A stretch of DNA of 64,000 bases from Paraburkholderia fungorum (GTDB taxonomy: Bacteria; Pseudomonadota; Gammaproteobacteria; Burkholderiales; Burkholderiaceae): contig NZ_CADFGE010000005.1 of NCBI RefSeq assembly GCF_902833645.1, forward strand, positions 401,434 through 465,433. The letters are read 5' to 3'. Position 1 is the stretch's first letter. The number at the start of each line of letters is the position of its first letter. Positions 9,047 through 18,120 of this stretch are shown piece by piece. The translations under genes and the position numbers were made by a program. The notes below the pieces were generated by a model. The model had not been told where the DNA came from, did not search any database, and saw only the letters and a program-made list of their open reading frames with translations.

Positions 9047-10129
9047 ATGTTTATAGCAAGTGCCTCCACCGCTTTGCTGAATAGAATCTATCGCGCTACT
9101 GCGACCATCGCCTTTATGCTGATCGGCGCTCACGCATACGCACAATCGAGCGTGCAGCTATATGGCATCGTCGATACATGGGTCGGAGTTCAGAAGTACC
9201 CCGGCAAAGCTGCTAGCTGGCAGGAAGGCGGCGGTGGTTTGTCTACTTCGTTCTGGGGCTTCGGTGGTCGGGAAGACCTGGGTGGCGGCTACAAGACGAT
9301 CTTTGCTATCGAGGGATTTTTCCGTCCACAGAACGGCGCGTATGGTTCCTTCAACGGCGATCCGTTTTTCTCGCGTAACGCCTATGTTGGCCTCACTACA
9401 CCGGCTGGCACCGTAACGCTGGGACGCCAGAGCAGCCTGCTGTATTTGCAGGCATGCCAGTTCAATCCGTATTACGCCTCTTTCACGTTCTCGCCGACCA
9501 TCGTGCAGATGTACGCCGGCCTGGGTACTTATCCGGCGTACAAGACCGATCAGGGGATTGTCGGCGGGACCGCATGGAGCAATGCGGTGCAGTACGCCAC
9601 TCCCGATCTGCACGGATTCGTTGGCCACGCAATCTACGCGTTCGGCAACAGCAGTTCGGGGAACGGTAGCAAACAGTATTCGTTGCAGTCCTCTTATCGG
9701 AATGGTCCCTTTGCCGCCGGTGCCGTCTACCAGTACGCGAACTTTAACTCGACGGCCGGTGACCTGAATTCCCTGATTAGGGGCTTTCACAGTCAGACAG
9801 CGACCCAGCTCGCGGCTTCGTACGAGTTTTCGGTTGCGAAGCTGTACGGCGAGTACACCTATACCGACAACAATGTCATCAACAAGGATTTCCACGTCAA
9901 CATGTTCGAGGGCGGCGCGACAATCACCGTCGGAGTGGGCAAGATCCTGGCGTCGTATGCGTATTCGCGCGATTCCGGCGGACTCGATCAGACCCGGCAG
10001 ACTGCATCGCTGGGATACGACTATCCGCTCTCCAAACGTACCGACCTCTACGCCGTATACATGTACGACCATTTTGCCGGTCTGTCGTCTGGCGAGACGG
10101 CTGGAGTGGGGATGCGCGCGCGATTCTAG
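9047..10129 (+). CDS. Gram-negative porin (OmpC/Burkholderia type)
   Basis: A 360-residue outer-membrane general porin. It starts with a signal peptide (cleavage expected after AYA at residue 32), then SSVQLYGIVDTWVG, the standard first strand of Burkholderia porins. The family segment TLGRQSSLLYLQ follows and the chain ends in MRARF with the terminal Phe typical of barrel assembly. AAGAGG lies 8-9 bp before the ATG. Passive diffusion of small solutes is the family role. Its position suggests uptake of the substrate of the neighbouring catabolic genes. Confidence 0.9.
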   Translation: MFIASASTALLNRIYRATATIAFMLIGAHAYAQSSVQLYGIVDTWVGVQKYPGKAASWQEGGGGLSTSFWGFGGREDLGGGYKTIFAIEGFFRPQNGAYGSFNGDPFFSRNAYVGLTTPAGTVTLGRQSSLLYLQACQFNPYYASFTFSPTIVQMYAGLGTYPAYKTDQGIVGGTAWSNAVQYATPDLHGFVGHAIYAFGNSSSGNGSKQYSLQSSYRNGPFAAGAVYQYANFNSTAGDLNSLIRGFHSQTATQLAASYEFSVAKLYGEYTYTDNNVINKDFHVNMFEGGATITVGVGKILASYAYSRDSGGLDQTRQTASLGYDYPLSKRTDLYAVYMYDHFAGLSSGETAGVGMRARF

Positions 10130-10289
10130 GCATGCAGTAACGCTGTGAGGGCCGGCCGGGCCTCTTGGCGATTACGGTGTGAACCACTTAACGCGACAGC
10201 ACCTGAGACCTCACGTGCGCCGAGAATGCGTGCGTCGGCACCCTTCCAGCCCACGGCTACATCAAGAGGCGCCAGGCTGATGGGTGTCG

Positions 10290-11204
10290 CTAACTCGTAC
10301 TCGTCAAAGCGACGACAAAGTCAAGAAACACTCTTGCCTTGGCCGGCATATGGTGCCTCGACGGATGGTACGCATAGAGCGGAAACCGCTCGTCCGGCCA
10401 GTCGGGGAAGAGGTTGATGAGCTGTCCCTCCCGGATCAGATGCTGGGCTCCGGACAGCAGCATCTGCGCGATGCCGGAGCCGGCCAGACACGCGTTCAGG
10501 AGTGCGCTCGGATCGTTTACCGTCAGGCGTCCATTCGTTTCGACAATCAGCTTTTTGCGTTTGCGATGAAACTCCCACGGATATGGCTTGCCGGTTTCCG
10601 GATTGCGGAATTCCAGGCACCGGTGCACGCCGTGCCCCAACTCCTGAGGCTCCGTTGGCCGCCCGTGGCGAGCGAGGTACGAGGGCGCTGCGACCGTGAC
10701 AACCGCTGTGTCGAGGAGCTTTCGCGCGACCAGACTCGACGAACGAGGTTCGCCAAAGCGCAAGGCCAGATCGAAGCCGTCCATGACGAGGTCGCCAAGC
10801 TGATCTCTCGCAATGAGCTCGAGCTCCAGTTCTGGATGCAGGTCCATGAATTCGTCGAGCTTTGGACCCAGAATGATGCGCGAAAAAACCGGATCCAGAT
10901 TGATGCGCAGCTTTCCGCGCACTGTCACGGCGCCGCCTGCCGCGGCTGCGGCTGCTTCTTCCATTCCCCTTAGGTGCGGCATCACCTGCTCATAGAACCG
11001 TCGTCCCTCTTCAGTGAGGGAAACGGCGCGGGTCGTCCGGTTGAAGAGCCGGATTTTTAGCCGCTTTTCGAGCCTGGCGATGGCCCGGCTGACCCCGGGC
11101 GGCGACATGCCCATCAGGTCGGCGGCGGCCACGAACGTCCCCGCATCGACGACGGCCGCAAATACGCCGATACCGCTGGATAAGTTCTCTCTGAACGATC
11201 TCAT
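10290..11204 (-). CDS. LysR-family transcriptional regulator
   Basis: A 304-residue LysR protein of the CrgA/DmlR-like group. The HTH is at about residues 14-72 (FVAAADLMGMSPPGVSRAIARLEKRL), followed by RLFNRTTRAVSLTEEGRRFY and a full effector domain. It is divergent from the NmrA-like gene across about 148 bp, so it is the probable regulator of that gene. No frame damage is seen. Confidence 0.88.
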   Translation of the reverse strand: MRSFRENLSSGIGVFAAVVDAGTFVAAADLMGMSPPGVSRAIARLEKRLKIRLFNRTTRAVSLTEEGRRFYEQVMPHLRGMEEAAAAAAGGAVTVRGKLRINLDPVFSRIILGPKLDEFMDLHPELELELIARDQLGDLVMDGFDLALRFGEPRSSSLVARKLLDTAVVTVAAPSYLARHGRPTEPQELGHGVHRCLEFRNPETGKPYPWEFHRKRKKLIVETNGRLTVNDPSALLNACLAGSGIAQMLLSGAQHLIREGQLINLFPDWPDERFPLYAYHPSRHHMPAKARVFLDFVVALTSTS

Positions 11205-11352
11205 AAGCCCTGCACCCTGCGTAAAAACACACTATGACGCATTGGTAACTCTCAGTCAGTTAATAAGTGCCATTCATGTCATTTAGTTTATCCGCGCGCT
11301 TACCCACAATGCATCCGGCAGCACACATTCATCTATGCAAGGAGAAACCGCA

Positions 11353-12234
11353 ATGTATGCAATCACAGGGATAACAGGGAAGGTGGGTGGAGCGCTGGCG
11401 CGCACGCTGCTCGCCGCGGGCCAGCCGGTACGCGCGGTGGTGCGCGATGCCGCTCGGGCACGTTCGTGGGCCGAGCGCGGGTGCGAAGTGGTCACGGCCG
11501 ACATGGGCGACGTCGCGTCCCTTACCGCCGCTTTCGACGGCGCGCAAGGCGTCTTCATTCTGCTGCCGCCCGAGTTCGACCCGTCGCCGGGCTTTTCCGA
11601 AGCACGTACTGTCATTGACGCGGTACGCGGCGCGCTGCAGGCGGCGGCACCTTGCAAGGTTGTCTGCCTGTCGACGATCGGCGCGCAGGCCACGGAGACT
11701 AATCTGCTCACGCAACTCACGCTGCTGGAGCAGGTGCTTCGCGAGTTGCCGATGCCTCTGACATTCCTGCGTCCGGGGTGGTTCATGGAAAACGCCGCAT
11801 GGGACATTGGGCCGGCTCGGGACGAAGGAATTGTCCACAGCTTTCTGCAGCCGCTCGACAAGGCTGTGCCGATGGTCGCGACTGCGGACGTCGGTCGCGT
11901 GGCCGCGCAACTGCTTCAGCAAACCTGGCGCGGCGTGCGGGTGGTCGAGCTGGAGGGTCCGCAACGTGTGAGCCCGAACGATCTGGCGGCGGCATTTGCC
12001 CGGGTGCTCGGTCGCCCAGTCCGTGCGCAGAGCGTGCTGCGCGAAACGTGGGAGGCGTTGTTCCGGTCCCAGGGGATGAAGGAGCCCTTGCCGCGTATGC
12101 GCATGCTCGACGGGTTCAATGAAGGCTGGATCGCCTTCGAAGGCGATCCAGCCGAGATCGTCAAGGGCGAAGTGCAGTTGGAAACCGTTCTGCGAGATCT
12201 CGTCTTGCGCGATACGTCGCTGGGCGATTCCTGA
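11353..12234 (+). CDS. NmrA-like NAD(P)-binding oxidoreductase
   Basis: A 293-residue atypical short-chain dehydrogenase. The nucleotide-binding motif TGITGKVG is at residues 5-12, and it has an NmrA/QOR2-like body (GVFILLPPEFDPS, LRPGWFMEN). AAGGAG lies 8 bp before the ATG at 11353, so this is preferred over the in-frame ATG at 11335. Relatives act as NAD(P)H-dependent quinone or small-molecule reductases or as redox sensors. It is flanked by two LysR genes. Confidence 0.8.
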   Translation: MYAITGITGKVGGALARTLLAAGQPVRAVVRDAARARSWAERGCEVVTADMGDVASLTAAFDGAQGVFILLPPEFDPSPGFSEARTVIDAVRGALQAAAPCKVVCLSTIGAQATETNLLTQLTLLEQVLRELPMPLTFLRPGWFMENAAWDIGPARDEGIVHSFLQPLDKAVPMVATADVGRVAAQLLQQTWRGVRVVELEGPQRVSPNDLAAAFARVLGRPVRAQSVLRETWEALFRSQGMKEPLPRMRMLDGFNEGWIAFEGDPAEIVKGEVQLETVLRDLVLRDTSLGDS

Positions 12235-12434
12235 AGCATGCCCAGGCGCGCCGCTTACCCTCCCGACGATCGCGCAGAGCATCTTCATGGCCCTGTCTGG
12301 CTGTCTTGCGCTCGCGGGAGTAGACTCGCCTGGGTCGCTCCGTGACACCACGCCGATCGTCGCTTTGCGCCGATGCCTGCGCGTGAATAGAAGGAGTGGG
12401 GAAATCAGTTCGAGTGGCGTCGGGGAATGTGCGA

Positions 12435-13334
12435 ATGCGTTTGTCCAAGGTTGATCTGAATCTCTTCGTAGTCTTCGAAGCCGTCTACAGAACACGAAAC
12501 CTGACGCGCGCCGCGGAGATGCTGTTCATCACGCAGCCGGCCGTCAGCAATGCGTTGGCACGGATGCGCAAGGCATTCGACGATCAGCTTTTTGTCAGTA
12601 CATCGGCCGGCATGATGCCGACCCCCGTTTCGGAAAACATGATCGGCCAGGTTCGTGAGGCGTTGCAGTTGCTCGATTCGAGCACTCACGTGGGAGGACG
12701 CTTCGATCCGGCCTCGTCTGAGCGCACGTTCCGGCTCAGCATGACCGATCTCACGGAAGCACTCCTTCTGCCCGCGCTGGAAGAAGTGTTGCAGCAACTG
12801 GCGCCCGGCATCCGCATCGAAAGCTACTTTACGACGCGCCGCGAGGTTCCGGAAGCGCTCGCCAACGGGGCCGTCAATCTCGCGATCGACGCGCCGTTGA
12901 TCGACGACCCTTACCTCGAGCAGGAGCCGCTAGGCCGCGACCGTTATGCCTGCATGCTGCGCCACGATCATCCGTTCACCAGAAAGAAGCTGACGATCGA
13001 CGACTACCTCAAGTTCGGCCATATCCATGTATCGAGCCGCCCGCAGGGATCGGGTCTCGTCGACGCCGAGCTGACCAGGCTGGGCCTCAGGCGATCGATT
13101 CAGACGCGCGTTCAACATTATCTGGTCGCCCCTTTGATTGCGATGCGAACCGATCTCGTGCTCACGGCCCCCCTCGTGCTCCTGCAGCGGTATGACGCGC
13201 GAATTCTTGCGCTGCCGTTCGATCTTCCGGATCTTCAATCTCATTGCTATTGGCATCGAAGCGTGACCGGAGACCCGGCGCATCGTTGGCTGCGCGAGCA
13301 GATTGGCCGTCTCATGCGGGAAATGAACCAGTAG
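12435..13334 (+). CDS. LysR-family transcriptional regulator (NodD/PcpR-like)
   Basis: A 299-residue LysR regulator. The N-terminus MRLSKVDLNLFVVFEAVYRTRNLTRAAEML (split here as a description, not a full quote) fixes the start at 12435; an in-frame ATG at 12396 would add 13 atypical residues. The HTH is at about residues 18-66 and is followed by a NodD-type effector domain with FRLSMTDL. It lies on the same strand as the NmrA-like gene, 200 bp downstream. The target is unknown. Confidence 0.85.
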   Translation: MRLSKVDLNLFVVFEAVYRTRNLTRAAEMLFITQPAVSNALARMRKAFDDQLFVSTSAGMMPTPVSENMIGQVREALQLLDSSTHVGGRFDPASSERTFRLSMTDLTEALLLPALEEVLQQLAPGIRIESYFTTRREVPEALANGAVNLAIDAPLIDDPYLEQEPLGRDRYACMLRHDHPFTRKKLTIDDYLKFGHIHVSSRPQGSGLVDAELTRLGLRRSIQTRVQHYLVAPLIAMRTDLVLTAPLVLLQRYDARILALPFDLPDLQSHCYWHRSVTGDPAHRWLREQIGRLMREMNQ

Positions 13335-13465
13335 GCAGAGTCGCCGCGGGCGTAGGGCATTACACACGAGGTGTCACAAAAAATTATAGCGGACTATCAC
13401 AACAATAAATTTCCTGAATGCCGCCGCGCTGAGTATTCTGCTAGCCATGTTAAAGAGAGGACGGC

Positions 13466-14152
13466 ATGGCAGAACTCTATCTCGTGCGGCATGGCCAGGC
13501 GTCTTTCGGCGCCGAAAACTATGACGAGCTATCTTCTTCCGGTCGTATTCAATCGCGTTGGCTCGGCGAGTACTTCGCGCAGGCGAACGTGCAGTTCGAT
13601 CGCGTTGTCATGGGCACGATGCAGCGGCATCGGCAAACCGTCGATGGAATTCTCGCGGCGATGGGTGGCCAGCAAGTCGAGATCGTTCAGGACGCGGGTC
13701 TGAACGAATACGATTTCGCGGCCCTGTTCGCCGCCCTCGGCGAGGAAGGCTCGCCAACGGGTTTGCCCGCGGGCCTGTCGGCCACAGGTTCAAAAAAAGA
13801 CTTCTACAAAGGGCTCAGGCAGGTGCTGCAGCTTTGGGCCGATGACCGCTTGCCGGGCCGTATGCCAGAGACGTGGCATCAATTCCAGACGCGTGTCCAG
13901 CGTGCGCGTATCGACGTCCAGCGAGCTGGCGGCAGCCGTGTTCTGGTGGTGAGTTCAGGTGGCCCGATCGCGGTCACTGCCCAACAGGTTCTGCAGGCAC
14001 CCGCGGCAACCGCGATTGCGCTGAACCTGCAGATTCGGAACAGCAGCATTTGCCAATATGTCTTTAACCACGACGCGATGTCGCTGGTCAGCTTCAATTC
14101 CGTGCCGCATCTCGAACATGCCGAGAGGCGTGAATTTGTCACCTACGGCTGA
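13466..14152 (+). CDS. Histidine-phosphatase-family protein with altered second catalytic motif
   Basis: A 228-residue phosphoglycerate-mutase-fold protein. It has the phospho-acceptor RHG (residues 8-10), the RHRQT arginine motif (R54) and an acidic residue near E81. The second histidine of the fold, normally in a SHGG motif, is replaced by serine (SSGG, S164). It may therefore hydrolyse phosphate poorly, act on an unusual substrate or bind ligands. GAGAGGA lies ahead of the ATG. It heads a four-gene run with an APH-like kinase, an SDR and an acyl-CoA dehydrogenase, which suggests a role in acyl-CoA or hydroxyacid metabolism. Confidence 0.82.
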   Translation: MAELYLVRHGQASFGAENYDELSSSGRIQSRWLGEYFAQANVQFDRVVMGTMQRHRQTVDGILAAMGGQQVEIVQDAGLNEYDFAALFAALGEEGSPTGLPAGLSATGSKKDFYKGLRQVLQLWADDRLPGRMPETWHQFQTRVQRARIDVQRAGGSRVLVVSSGGPIAVTAQQVLQAPAATAIALNLQIRNSSICQYVFNHDAMSLVSFNSVPHLEHAERREFVTYG

Positions 14153-14176
14153 TTTTCGCCAGGTTTCCCGCAAGCC

Positions 14177-15193
14177 ATGAATACTCATTCGCAATTCGAT
14201 ATTGAAGATCTCACACGTTATCTGACGGCGCACGTGCCCGGGTTTCAAGGACCCTTGTCCATCGAGAAATTTCCCGACGGACAATCCAATCCGACGTTTC
14301 TTCTGAACGCACAAAGCGGCCGCTATGTGCTGAGACGTCAACCGCCCGGCGCGCTGCTCAAGTCCGCCCATGCCGTCGACCGTGAGTTTCGGGTGTTGTC
14401 GGCGCTAGGCCGGACACCGGTCCCTGTCGCCCGCGCGTATCACCTTTGCGAGGACCGCGACGTCATCGGCAGCCTGTTTTACGTAATGAGCTACGAGGAC
14501 GGGCGCATCTTCTGGAATCCGGCGCTGCCGGAAGCGCCGGCAGAGGAACGTGGCGCCATCTACGAGGCGCTGATCGGCACGATGGCGGCGCTCCACGATG
14601 TGGATATCGACGAAGCCGGTCTGTCGGACTACGGCCGCCCAGGCAACTACTTCGCGCGTCAAATCGACGTTTGGACCAAGCAGTATCGCGCCGCGCAGAC
14701 CGACGCGCTGGAAGCGATGGAATCGCTGATCGAATGGCTGCCTGCGCATTGCCCGGCGGAAACCGGCAAGCCTTCGCTCGTGCACGGCGATTTTCGTATC
14801 GACAATCTCATCTTCATGAACGGTGCGCCGCAGGTTCGCGCCGTTCTCGACTGGGAGCTATCCACGCTCGGCAATCCACTCGCTGACATTGCGTACTTCT
14901 GCATGTGTTTGCGGCTTCCGCCCGGCGGTCATATCGCCGGACTCGCGGGGCTGGATCGGCGCGCGTTGGGCGTGCCGGACGAGCCGTCGATTGTCGAACG
15001 GTATTGCGAGCTTCGCGGTCTTTCATCGATTGAGAACTGGAACTTCTACCTGGCGTTCTGCTTTTTCCGGCTCGCCGCTATCGCACAGGGCGTGAAGAAG
15101 CGGGCCTTGGGCGGTAACGCGTCGAGCGAAAAAGCGCGGCAGGTGGGAGAGATGGCAGGGGCGCTTGCGAGAATGGGTACCGACCTGGTTTGA
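14177..15193 (+). CDS. APH-fold phosphotransferase (ACAD10/11-like kinase)
   Basis: A 338-residue aminoglycoside-phosphotransferase-fold kinase. The catalytic loop HGDFRIDN is at residues 203-210 and the Mg-binding DWE is at 225-227. The N-terminal segment DGQSNPTFLL resembles the ATP-binding loop of ACAD10/ACAD11-type kinases. In those proteins the kinase phosphorylates 4-hydroxyacyl-CoAs so that a partner acyl-CoA dehydrogenase domain can eliminate phosphate. A separate acyl-CoA dehydrogenase gene two genes downstream fits that scheme. The substrate is inferred, not shown. Confidence 0.85.
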   Translation: MNTHSQFDIEDLTRYLTAHVPGFQGPLSIEKFPDGQSNPTFLLNAQSGRYVLRRQPPGALLKSAHAVDREFRVLSALGRTPVPVARAYHLCEDRDVIGSLFYVMSYEDGRIFWNPALPEAPAEERGAIYEALIGTMAALHDVDIDEAGLSDYGRPGNYFARQIDVWTKQYRAAQTDALEAMESLIEWLPAHCPAETGKPSLVHGDFRIDNLIFMNGAPQVRAVLDWELSTLGNPLADIAYFCMCLRLPPGGHIAGLAGLDRRALGVPDEPSIVERYCELRGLSSIENWNFYLAFCFFRLAAIAQGVKKRALGGNASSEKARQVGEMAGALARMGTDLV

Positions 15194-15230
15194 GGGCACG
15201 CGGGAAACCGGAACATAGATAGCTATAGGA

Positions 15231-16004
15231 ATGCTGATCGTGACTACTAATCTGTTTGACCTGAACGGAAAGATTGCACTGGTAACGGGCGCAAGCCGCG
15301 GTATCGGCGAGGAGATCGCGAAGCTGCTCGCCGAACAGGGCGCGCATGTGATCGTGTCGAGCCGCAAGCTGGAGGATTGTGAATCCGTTGCGCGCGAGAT
15401 CGGCGAAGCCGGCGGGAGTGCCGAAGCGTATCCGTGTCATGTCGGGCGCGTTGAGGATATTCTCGCGATCTTCCAGCATATCCGTGCGCGGCATGGCCGT
15501 CTGGACATTCTCGTCAACAACGCGGCGACCAATCCGTATTTTGGCCATATTCTCGATACCGATCTGGGGTCCTTCGAAAAGACGGTGGAAGTGAACCTGC
15601 GTGGCTACTTCTTCATGTCGGTGGAGGCGGGCAAGCTGATGCGCGAGCATGGCGGCGGTGCGATCGTCAATACGGCCTCGGTTAATGCCTTGCAGCCTGG
15701 CGACATGCAGGGCATTTACTCGATCACCAAAGCCGCGGTTGTCAACATGACGCGGGCATTCGCGAAGGAGTGCGGACCGCTGGGAATTCGCGTGAATGCA
15801 CTGCTGCCCGGATTGACCAAAACCCGCTTTGCCGGCGCGCTGTTCTCGGATCAGGCTACCTACGAACAGTGGCTGTCGCGGATCCCGCTGCGGCGCCATG
15901 CCGAACCGCGCGAGATGGCGGGTACCGTGCTTTACCTGGTGTCCGATGCGGCGAGCTATACCAACGGAGAGTGTGTCGTCGTCGACGGTGGACTGACGAT
16001 CTAG
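15231..16004 (+). CDS. SDR-family oxidoreductase
   Basis: A 257-residue classical short-chain dehydrogenase/reductase. It has the cofactor motif TGASRGIG (residues 19-26), NNAA and the catalytic Y163-x3-K167 (YSITK), and a C-terminal region ending in CVVVDGGL. It probably oxidises or reduces a hydroxyacyl intermediate, given the adjacent kinase and acyl-CoA dehydrogenase genes. The start at 15231 could instead be the nearby GTG at 15240, which would trim three residues. Confidence 0.88.
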   Translation: MLIVTTNLFDLNGKIALVTGASRGIGEEIAKLLAEQGAHVIVSSRKLEDCESVAREIGEAGGSAEAYPCHVGRVEDILAIFQHIRARHGRLDILVNNAATNPYFGHILDTDLGSFEKTVEVNLRGYFFMSVEAGKLMREHGGGAIVNTASVNALQPGDMQGIYSITKAAVVNMTRAFAKECGPLGIRVNALLPGLTKTRFAGALFSDQATYEQWLSRIPLRRHAEPREMAGTVLYLVSDAASYTNGECVVVDGGLTI

Positions 16005-16072
16005 TCAAGCGGTCGACGCATGGTAATGGTCAATGCGTCGGCGAGATCAATCACGATTCTGGAAGAGTAAAA

Positions 16073-17317
16073 ATGGACTTTGCCTACAGCCCGAAAGTCG
16101 ACGCGCTGCGCACTCAGGTGCGCGCCTTCATGGACACTCATATCGTTCCGCGTATCCGGCAATGGCACGACGAAGTGAGTGCGGGTCAATATCCGGTTTC
16201 CTTTATGGAGGATCTGAAGGAGCGCGCGCGTGAAGAGGGGCTCTGGAACCTGTTCCTGCCACATCTGCGCGAAGATGAACCCGGTACCCGCCTGACCAAC
16301 CTCGAGTACGCGCCGCTCGCTGAAATCATGGGGCGGGTGTCGTGGGCGTCCGAGGTATTCAACTGCAATGCGCCGGACACGGGGAATATGGAATTGCTCC
16401 ATATGTTTGCCACGCCCGCGCAGCGCGAGCAGTGGCTCGAACCGCTTCTTAACGGCAAGATCCGCTCCGCGTTTGCGATGACGGAGCCGGCGGTAGCCTC
16501 CTCGGACGCGACCAATATCACGACGTCGATTCGTCGCGACGGTGACGACTACGTTATCGACGGGCGGAAGTGGTTTATCACGAACGCCGCGCACCCGAAC
16601 TGCAAGCTCTTTATTGTGATGGGGAAAACGGATCCGGACGCGGCGAGTCACAGTCAGCAGAGCATGATTCTCGTGCCCCGCGATACACCCGGCGTCAAGG
16701 TGATCCGCAATATCACGGTGGTCAATCACACGGCGCCGGAAGGGCACTGCGAGATCGAGTTCAAAGGCGTGCGCGTGCCCCGGTCGAATCTTCTCGGCGA
16801 AGAGGGCAGCGGCTTCGCGCTTGCGCAGGCGCGTCTCGGACCGGGACGGATTCACCACTGCATGCGTTCGATCGGCGCCGCGGAGCTGGCGCTCGAGTTG
16901 ATGGTGGAGCGCGCCCAGACGCGCGCGGCATTCGGAAAGACGCTGTTTGAGCACGGGACGGTTGCCGAATGGATCGCGAAGTCGCGGATCGAAATCGATC
17001 AGGCGCGGCTCTTCGTTCTCAAAGCCGCTTGGATGATCGACAACGTGGGGGCGAAGGAAGCGCGCAAGGAGATCTCGATGATCAAGGCGCTCGTGCCGGG
17101 GGTTCACACCGCCGTTTGCGAGCGGGCGATGCAGGTGTTTGGCGCGATGGGGCTGAGCCCCGACACGCCACTGGCCGATAGCTGGACGTGGGGCCGTGCG
17201 TTGAAGCTCGCGGATGGTCCGGACGAGGTTCATCTGCAGAGCATTGCACGGATGGAACTCAAGGCGCAGCGCCATGAACCGGGCCGAGAGAATCCGTATC
17301 TGACGGCGCCGGTGTAA
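16073..17317 (+). CDS. Acyl-CoA dehydrogenase (ACAD10/11-like)
   Basis: A 414-residue FAD-dependent acyl-CoA dehydrogenase. The start at 16073 is chosen because it begins the family N-terminus (MDFAYSPKVDALRTQVRAFM); the open frame continues upstream inside the SDR gene but without homology. The flavin/substrate motifs FAMTEPAVASSDATNI and KWFITNAAHPNC are present, as are the C-terminal helices with MQVFGAMGLSPDTPLADSWTWGR. It should form a trans-enoyl-CoA or, with the kinase, handle 4-hydroxyacyl-CoAs. It is the last intact gene of the operon. Confidence 0.9.
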   Translation: MDFAYSPKVDALRTQVRAFMDTHIVPRIRQWHDEVSAGQYPVSFMEDLKERAREEGLWNLFLPHLREDEPGTRLTNLEYAPLAEIMGRVSWASEVFNCNAPDTGNMELLHMFATPAQREQWLEPLLNGKIRSAFAMTEPAVASSDATNITTSIRRDGDDYVIDGRKWFITNAAHPNCKLFIVMGKTDPDAASHSQQSMILVPRDTPGVKVIRNITVVNHTAPEGHCEIEFKGVRVPRSNLLGEEGSGFALAQARLGPGRIHHCMRSIGAAELALELMVERAQTRAAFGKTLFEHGTVAEWIAKSRIEIDQARLFVLKAAWMIDNVGAKEARKEISMIKALVPGVHTAVCERAMQVFGAMGLSPDTPLADSWTWGRALKLADGPDEVHLQSIARMELKAQRHEPGRENPYLTAPV

Positions 17318-17361
17318 CGTTTTAACAGCGGTTTCACAGCTGTAAATCCCCCATCCTGCAG

Positions 17362-17395
17362 GGCCGCGTTTCGTCAGACGATTCGCGGTCTTTTC
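17362..17395 (+). terminator. Probable intrinsic terminator of the acyl-CoA operon
   Basis: A GGCCGCG arm pairs with CGCGGTC (one G-T wobble), enclosing an inner TCGT/ACGA stem, and is followed directly by TTTTCGTTT. It lies 44 bp after the acyl-CoA dehydrogenase stop. Confidence 0.55.
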
Positions 17396-17563
17396 GTTTC
17401 TCCCCCTCGTGTTCGCGGCACTCATCCATTCAGGGGATACTTCCCATGTCCCGACACTTGCATGATTGTCCCAACGCGTTTATCGCAGCAGGCCGAAAAA
17501 AACCAGACAACATTCGCCTGCCATCCATGCTTGCCACCCAATTTGGGACTGAAGGCGATACAG

Positions 17564-17789
17564 ATGCAGGACAAGGAGATCGTCTAACGGGACCAGTTCC
17601 GGATGACCTACGCCACTCTGCGCGAGCGTATCGCGCGCCTCTCCAGCGGCTTGAGCGAACCTGGCGTCCAGCACGGCAGCATCGTCGCGGTGTTGGATTG
17701 GGATAGCCACCGAGCTGCGCGTTGCCGCAAGGGCTTGCCAAAGGGCGCTGGAGCGGGGCATCGACGTGTTCGTCGGTTATGGGCATTAG
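17564..17789 (+). pseudogene. Acyl-CoA synthetase remnant (stop, internal deletion, frameshift)
   Basis: From 17564 one frame reads MQDKEIV, a stop, then RDQFRMTYATLRERIARL and VAVLDWDSHR. This matches the N-terminal region of medium/long-chain acyl-CoA synthetases, with TAA at 17585 where the family has a Tyr codon. Right after DSHR the sequence jumps to ALPQGLAKG in another frame and, after a further shift, to LERGIDVFVGYG, which belongs to the mid-protein region before the adenylation SETxP motif. So roughly 250-300 codons are missing, in at least three frames. It lies downstream of the acyl-CoA dehydrogenase and was probably once the ligase of the same pathway. Confidence 0.7.
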
Positions 17790-17944
17790 TCAGGGCCTGA
17801 ATGGCGCCGAAGTCATCGGCAACCCGCAGATTACAAAGCGTTTTCTCTCTGAAGGAATGAACGTCGGGATCGCCGGCGTTGTCGGCTGGACCAGCGGGGT
17901 ACATGAGGCGCAGAGTCTGGTTGGCCGCACCTGAGCCGTATCAT

Positions 17945-17974
17945 TTGCCGAAAATACTGTATGAATGTACAGTA
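17945..17974 (+). promoter_or_regulatory. LexA (SOS) box overlapping a sigma70-like promoter
   Basis: TACTGTATGAATGTACAGTA at 17955-17974 fits the proteobacterial LexA consensus CTGT-N8-ACAG with the flanking TA on both sides. TTGCCG at 17945-17950 and TACAGT at 17968-17973 are 17 bp apart and could be -35 and -10 elements, so a bound repressor would cover the spacer and -10. The first intact gene downstream is the 2'-5' RNA ligase gene at 18121, about 140 bp past the likely transcription start. Confidence 0.65.
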
Positions 17975-18120
17975 CTGGACGTATTCGGGCGATCAGCGAA
18001 TGTACGCGCTTCCCAGGTCCCTGCGCGGTCGACTCATCTACGCTTTTCAAGGGCGTCGGCGCGCGCGCACTATTGAACGGAGATTCATTCCCATGCCGGC
18101 GTTATCCCGTCAGGAGCGAC

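Noticed and set aside
17790..17934. Short frame after the synthetase remnant that looked like another gene piece
   Set aside because: No residue pattern of acyl-CoA synthetases or any other family could be followed through it.
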